A DNA stretch of 9,389 bases, taken from positions 1-9,389 of the forward strand of contig CAKOJC010000039.1 in assembly GCA_934088535.1 (NCBI GenBank), read 5' to 3'. Both the position numbers and the translations under genes were made by a program. This document shows positions 6,156 to 9,389 of this stretch, piece by piece. Position 1 is the first letter of the stretch. Every line of letters begins with the position of its first letter. Source of the DNA: an uncultured Bacilli bacterium. Its GTDB lineage: Bacteria > Bacillota_I > Bacilli_A > RF39 > UBA660. Below the pieces are notes generated by a model. It was not told where the DNA came from and did no database searches. It saw only the letters and a program-made list of their open reading frames with translations.

Positions 6156-7097
6156 TTATTTATCAACAAAATACGCATAATATTCTTCAAAACAAATATT
6201 TTCAGACTTTATAATATTTGCTGCCTCACTACCAACATATCTAAGTCTCCAAGTTGAAGCCTCAAACCCGGTTATATCAGTTTTATCTTCTGGAAATCTA
6301 AATATAAAACCAAATCTATACGCATTATCACTAAGCCATTTATATTCAGGACTTTCTTTAGGTTCATCATATTCTTTATATAATGGAACTATTGTAAACG
6401 ATATACCTGTTTGATATTCAGAATGACCTGCTCTTGCAGCTATCCTATCAGCTTCACTATATCCATAAGCATTTTTATATCTTTCAAATATACTCTCTTG
6501 TTCACTATATGATCTATATCCATCAGCAAGTACAAAGGTATACCCATCTTCACTCGCAGCATCAATTAATGCAACTATATTATCCATAATACTATTACTT
6601 ATTTTAACCCCTGTATAAGCATACTGACTAGGTACATCAATAATATCATCAGGTTCATAATCTTTACTTAAACCATATAATCTATTAACAAGCATTAATT
6701 CCTTCTTAGATGTATCAGTTTCTTTAGTATTATCAAACCAATCAACATTAGATTCTGTATTAATAATAGTTACAATATTAGTATAACTTTCTAACTTATT
6801 TTCTTTTTTATAATCTAGATATTTAGATAAATTTTTATATAAAAAATATTTTTCACTCATAAACTTAACAATATTTTTATCATATTTAAGCTCCATAAGT
6901 TTATCAATATCATTATCACTCAATTTATCTTTAATAACTTTTATTTCATCTTCTTTATATCCAACTACACCAAGTTTATATTCATAAGTTTGTTTATATT
7001 TATAATTGCTAACTAATTTAACTACACCAAAAATAATACCTATTAATATAACAAGAAAAATAGTAAATCTATAATAATTAAATTTTCTAACAACCAT
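6156..7097 (-). CDS. VanY-like (peptidase M15B) membrane-anchored protein, catalytic residues lost
   Basis: The N-terminus has one membrane helix (about 10-29) after a basic start, typical of an anchored extracytoplasmic protein. Residues 40-145 are a lysine-rich helical stalk. Residues 155-300 are the VanY D,D-carboxypeptidase fold: ADGYRSYSEQ (191-200), RAGHSEYQTG (222-231), YRFGFIFRFPEDKTDITGF (260-278) and WRLRYVG (283-289). Active VanY proteins have SxHxxGxAxD and ExxH, giving the two His and Asp zinc ligands and the catalytic Glu. Here these positions are Y228, T235, S281 and R284: all four are replaced, while the surrounding residues remain. The reading frame is intact, and GGAGG (complement of 7105-7109) lies 7 bases before the ATG, so this looks like a maintained pseudoenzyme rather than a pseudogene. 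Cleavage of D-Ala-D-Ala is not expected; peptide binding remains possible (inference). It is the first gene of the operon with the 147-residue protein and yvcK. Confidence 0.85.
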   Translation of the reverse strand: MVVRKFNYYRFTIFLVILIGIIFGVVKLVSNYKYKQTYEYKLGVVGYKEDEIKVIKDKLSDNDIDKLMELKYDKNIVKFMSEKYFLYKNLSKYLDYKKENKLESYTNIVTIINTESNVDWFDNTKETDTSKKELMLVNRLYGLSKDYEPDDIIDVPSQYAYTGVKISNSIMDNIVALIDAASEDGYTFVLADGYRSYSEQESIFERYKNAYGYSEADRIAARAGHSEYQTGISFTIVPLYKEYDEPKESPEYKWLSDNAYRFGFIFRFPEDKTDITGFEASTWRLRYVGSEAANIIKSENICFEEYYAYFVDK

Positions 7098-7115
7098 ATC
7101 TTATCCTCCACTATA

Positions 7116-7136
7116 ATTATACTAAATTTAATTATA
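7116..7136 (-). promoter_or_regulatory. Candidate -10 boxes of the vanY-like/yvcK operon
   Basis: The minus strand has two TATAAT sequences, at 7131-7136 and 7116-7121. The upstream one is the better placed, giving a start near 7124 and a leader that includes the GGAGG site; the second would start transcription inside that site. No good -35 is visible for either. Confidence 0.4.
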
Positions 7137-7182
7137 TTTTTATAGTTAGAAACCAAAAATAGACAAAATATTACATAACATA

Positions 7183-7233
7183 TTTTTTTTTTGAAAAGAA
7201 TATGATAAAATCAATGTATATAATAGAAAGGAG
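7183..7233 (+). promoter_or_regulatory. Candidate promoter and ribosome binding site of the DUF5684 gene
   Basis: TGATAAAAT (7203-7211) is an extended -10 whose start point near 7218 leaves a 22-nt leader with AAAGGAG at 7227-7233, 6 bases before the ATG. A run of ten T (7183-7192) occupies the -35 position, followed by TTGAAA (7191-7196), which is too close to act as -35 for this box. A TATAAT at 7219-7224 also exists but would start transcription within the ribosome binding site. Confidence 0.45.
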
Positions 7234-7239
7234 TAAGAG

Positions 7240-8130
7240 ATGTCAAGCAGTACATTATCAAATTTAATTAATATTGCATATGAATTTAGTTATGATTATG
7301 ATTTAACTAGTTCAAGTGGCAGCAATGGATTAGAAGGACTACTTGGTGGTGCGCTTATAGTACCAGGTATAATTGCATTAATTGGAATTATATCTATGTG
7401 GAAAATATATACAAAAGCAGGTAAACCAGGATGGGCGTCAATTATACCAATTTACAATATAATTGTATTAATTCAAATTGCTGGATTATCTATGATGTAT
7501 TTATTATTCTTCTTTGTACCAATTTTAAATATTTATGCTATATTTAAAATTTATATTGAAGTAGCTCATAAATTTGGAAAATCTACTGGATTTGGCGTTG
7601 GTATGATATTCTTAAATATTATTTTTATGCCAATGTTAGCATTCGGTAGTGCAACATATGAAGGAAATAGTAACCCTTCAATGAGTAATAATAATAACAA
7701 CTATAACAATAATTTTAATAGCAATAATAATTATAATAACCAAATGAATACTAATCAACCAACTATGGGATTTGATCCTCAAACTGGTCAACCTATCACA
7801 GGTTATAATCCACAAAATGGACAACCAATTTATGGTAATCAAAATCAAACACAAACTAACACATTTGTTGATAACAGTATGAATCAACCAACAACAAACA
7901 CTTTCGTTGATAACGGTATGAATCAACCATCAACAAATACTTTTGTTGATAATAGTATGATTAACAATGCAAATAATCAAGTAGCAGCAGAACCTGTTCA
8001 AAATAGTTTTGTAGCACCTACTGAACCTACAGTTCCTACAACACCTGTAGAACCAGTAAACAATGTTACAGCACCTAGTATTGATAGACCAGATGCAACA
8101 CCAGTTAATGATGTTAATAATATTCAATAA
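7240..8130 (+). CDS. DUF5684 membrane protein with repetitive Asn/Gln/Pro/Thr-rich tail
   Basis: Residues about 35-140 match the DUF5684 pattern: a first membrane helix (36-54), the block WKIYTKAGKPGWASIIPIYN (54-73), further hydrophobic segments (74-105) and a HKFGKSTGFGVG block leading into a last helix (118-137), ending FGSATYEG. Such proteins are sometimes labelled signal peptidase I, but there is no Ser-Lys catalytic pair context, so I give no enzymatic function. The tail (142-296) is low-complexity and probably disordered: an Asn run (150-167), two copies of an 11-residue unit (177-198), three copies of a 13-residue NTFVDNSM-type unit (207-245), then a Pro/Val/Thr-rich stretch. It carries no LPXTG sorting signal. 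ATG at 7240 is set by AAAGGAG 6 bases upstream. The gene stands alone, divergent from the vanY-like operon and convergent with cysS. Confidence 0.85.
   Translation: MSSSTLSNLINIAYEFSYDYDLTSSSGSNGLEGLLGGALIVPGIIALIGIISMWKIYTKAGKPGWASIIPIYNIIVLIQIAGLSMMYLLFFFVPILNIYAIFKIYIEVAHKFGKSTGFGVGMIFLNIIFMPMLAFGSATYEGNSNPSMSNNNNNYNNNFNSNNNYNNQMNTNQPTMGFDPQTGQPITGYNPQNGQPIYGNQNQTQTNTFVDNSMNQPTTNTFVDNGMNQPSTNTFVDNSMINNANNQVAAEPVQNSFVAPTEPTVPTTPVEPVNNVTAPSIDRPDATPVNDVNNIQ
7768..7833 (+). repeat. Two tandem 33-bp coding repeats (GFDPQTGQPIT-type)
   Basis: Units 7768-7800 and 7801-7833 encode GFDPQTGQPIT and GYNPQNGQPIY. Protein identity (G, P, Q, GQPI) is better kept than nucleotide identity, so the duplication is old or the motif is under selection. 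Confidence 0.85.
7858..7974 (+). repeat. Three tandem 39-bp coding repeats (NTFVDNSMNQPTT-type)
   Basis: Units 7858-7896, 7897-7935 and 7936-7974 encode NTFVDNSMNQPTT, NTFVDNGMNQPST and NTFVDNSMINNAN. The first eight residues are nearly invariant and the third unit diverges at its end. Period 39 keeps the frame, so copy number could vary without disrupting the gene. Confidence 0.9.
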
Positions 8131-8135
8131 TTAAA

Positions 8136-8171
8136 CATAAAAAAACAATCCAATGGATTGCTTTTTTTATG
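8136..8171. terminator. Bidirectional intrinsic terminator between the DUF5684 gene and cysS
   Basis: The core stem CAATCC/GGATTG (8146-8151 with 8155-8160) has a 3-nt loop. It is extended by a perfect A-rich/T-rich 10-bp pairing (8136-8145 with 8162-8171), with one unpaired C at 8161. The long T run on each strand lets it end both converging transcripts. It ends one base before the TAG of cysS (8172-8174). Confidence 0.9.
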
Positions 8172-9389
8172 CTATTTAATTTCGTAAGTTGTACCTTCAC
8201 GAGTATCTTTAAGAACTATTCCCTTCTCTAATAATTCATTACGAATTTTATCTGCAAGTTCATAATTCTTATTCTTTTTAGCTTCATTTCTTTCTTCTAT
8301 TTTAGATTTAATAAATTCTTCATCAACTTCATTATTACTAACAACTTCTGTAGTAAGCTCAAGTCCTAAAACTTTATCATAATCTTTAATTAATTCATAC
8401 TTAGTAACATCATTAGTTTCAACCTTTAATACATCATAAATTACAGATATAGCATTTGCAGTATTAATATCATCTTCTAAATAAGAAACAAATTTATCTT
8501 TGTATTCATTGAATACTTTATTATCAATCTCTCCATCCTTAGATAAACTAAGTACTTTATTTTTAAGTTTTTTATAAGCGTTTTCTGCTCCATCTAAAGA
8601 ACTATAACTAAATGTTAATTGTTTTCTATAATGACTTTGTAAGCATAGGAAACGATAACTAAGTGGATCATAACCATTTTCAATTAATGTATCAACTGTT
8701 AATGTCTTACCTTTACTTTTACTCATCTTTCCACTTTCATCATTTAAATGTTCAACATGGAACCAATATTTACACCAAGGATGTTCCAAGAAGCTTTCTG
8801 ACTGAGCAATTTCATTAGTATGATGTGGGAAAATATTATCTACACCACCACAATGTATATCCAAATGTTCTCCTAAATATTTAATACTAATACCAGAACA
8901 TTCAATATGCCAACCTGGATATCCAAGACCAAATGGACTTTCCCATTTTAAATCTTGACTATCAAATTTACTCTTAGTAAACCAAAGTACAAAGTCAGCC
9001 TTATTCTTTTTATTATTATCTACTTCAACTGTATCTCTAACTCCATCTAATAATTCTTCTTCTATATGATTAGTTAAAACATAATATTGTTTTAATTTAC
9101 TAGTATCAAAATATACATTTCCACCTGCTTCATAAGCATATCCAGTATCTAATAATTTTTGAATAATTTTAATATATTCATCAATATTTTCAGTAGCTGG
9201 ACTTACTATTTCTGGTTTAATTATATTAAGTTTTTTGAAATCTTCAAAAAATATATCTGTATAATATTTTGCTATTTCAAGTACTGTTTTATGTTCTTTT
9301 TGAGCAGCAGTCACCATTTTATCATTACCAGTATCTGAATCACTTGATAAATGTCCTACATCTGTAATATTCATACATCGTTTAACATT
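8172..9389 (-). CDS. cysS: Cysteinyl-tRNA synthetase, partial (5' end outside window)
   Basis: This class I aminoacyl-tRNA synthetase activates cysteine and charges tRNA-Cys. The frame stays open to the window edge (five further codons before the Met at 9374), so that Met is internal; MNITDVGHL is the usual end of the first Rossmann segment, about 70 residues into the protein. The HIGH motif and first zinc-binding Cys are therefore off-window. Visible landmarks are the zinc-site WHIECSG (Cys) and PHHTNEIAQSE (His, Glu), the KMSKS loop in SGKMSKSKGK, DPLSYRF after it, the helical anticodon-binding region, and a conserved tail (DKIRNELLEKGI, then TYEIK before the TAG). 405 residues are present against about 460-470 for the family. 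No defect is seen. The gene converges on the DUF5684 gene. Confidence 0.96.
   Translation of the reverse strand, partial: NVKRCMNITDVGHLSSDSDTGNDKMVTAAQKEHKTVLEIAKYYTDIFFEDFKKLNIIKPEIVSPATENIDEYIKIIQKLLDTGYAYEAGGNVYFDTSKLKQYYVLTNHIEEELLDGVRDTVEVDNNKKNKADFVLWFTKSKFDSQDLKWESPFGLGYPGWHIECSGISIKYLGEHLDIHCGGVDNIFPHHTNEIAQSESFLEHPWCKYWFHVEHLNDESGKMSKSKGKTLTVDTLIENGYDPLSYRFLCLQSHYRKQLTFSYSSLDGAENAYKKLKNKVLSLSKDGEIDNKVFNEYKDKFVSYLEDDINTANAISVIYDVLKVETNDVTKYELIKDYDKVLGLELTTEVVSNNEVDEEFIKSKIEERNEAKKNKNYELADKIRNELLEKGIVLKDTREGTTYEIK

Noticed and set aside
6156..7097. VanY-like gene as a vancomycin-resistance determinant or as a pseudogene
   Set aside because: There are no other van genes and no active site, so resistance is unsupported; the frame, start signals and operon position are intact, so a decayed pseudogene is less likely than a maintained pseudoenzyme.
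7219..7224. TATAAT as the -10 of the DUF5684 gene
   Set aside because: Transcription would begin within the AAAGGAG site and the -35 TTGAAA would be 22 bp away; the extended -10 at 7203-7211 fits better.
7858..7974. Tandem repeats as a possible CRISPR array
   Set aside because: The 39-bp units are contiguous without spacers, in codon phase and inside a gene.
7678..8127. Two minus-strand open frames antisense to the DUF5684 tail
   Set aside because: Their Ile/Val/Cys-rich sequences are the mirror of the Asn/Thr/Pro-rich repeats; they carry no start signals.
8172..9374. cysS starting at the ATG at 9374
   Set aside because: The Met is within the conserved MNITDVG segment and the frame continues to the window edge; the HIGH motif would be missing otherwise.
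1..9389. Mycoplasma-type code with TGA as tryptophan
   Set aside because: Conserved Trp positions such as WHIECSG in CysRS use TGG and all complete genes are full length without internal TGA.

Overview
The window is a strongly AT-rich, densely packed bacterial segment with Firmicutes-type gene content: RNase J, YvcK, VanY-like and CPBP membrane proteins, a DUF1003 protein and cysteinyl-tRNA synthetase. Ribosome binding sites are AGGAGG-like, and intrinsic terminators are short A/T-flanked hairpins. Tryptophan is encoded by TGG, and every complete gene stops at TAA or TAG. The set fits a low-GC Bacilli or Mollicutes-related lineage using the standard bacterial code, possibly an uncultured gut Firmicute. 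That placement is inference. I see no transposase, integrase, phage gene or CRISPR array.

Layout. Bases 1-1218 (+) are the 3' two thirds of an RNase J gene. It meets, head to head, a minus-strand metallophosphoesterase with two N-terminal helix-turn-helix-like segments (1231-2478), and one hairpin serves as terminator for both. Next on the minus strand come a CPBP membrane protease with a large extra C-terminal domain (2531-3955) and a DUF1003 membrane protein (3964-4485), 8 bp apart and clearly an operon. A tRNA-Ala(UGC) gene with its own promoter and terminator lies at 4593-4669 (-).

From 7097 down to 4746 the minus strand carries a three-gene operon: a VanY-like protein, an unrecognised 147-residue protein and YvcK. 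The gaps are 13 and 14 bp. The VanY-like protein keeps the family fold but has lost all four metal-binding and catalytic residues, so it looks like a pseudoenzyme. Its linkage to YvcK, a UDP-GlcNAc-binding regulator of cell-wall precursor supply, suggests a sensing or scaffolding role at the envelope (inference).

A 142-bp divergent promoter region separates this operon from a plus-strand DUF5684 membrane protein with a long Asn/Gln/Pro/Thr-rich repetitive tail (7240-8130). That gene converges on cysS (8172 to the window edge, minus strand), again with a shared bidirectional terminator. No gene-free stretch exceeds 300 bases. The longest, 4486-4745, holds the tRNA gene and its signals.

The main points of interest are the degenerate VanY in a yvcK operon, the HTH-metallophosphoesterase fusion, the CPBP protein with an unassigned C-terminal domain, and terminators built into or against the ends of coding regions.
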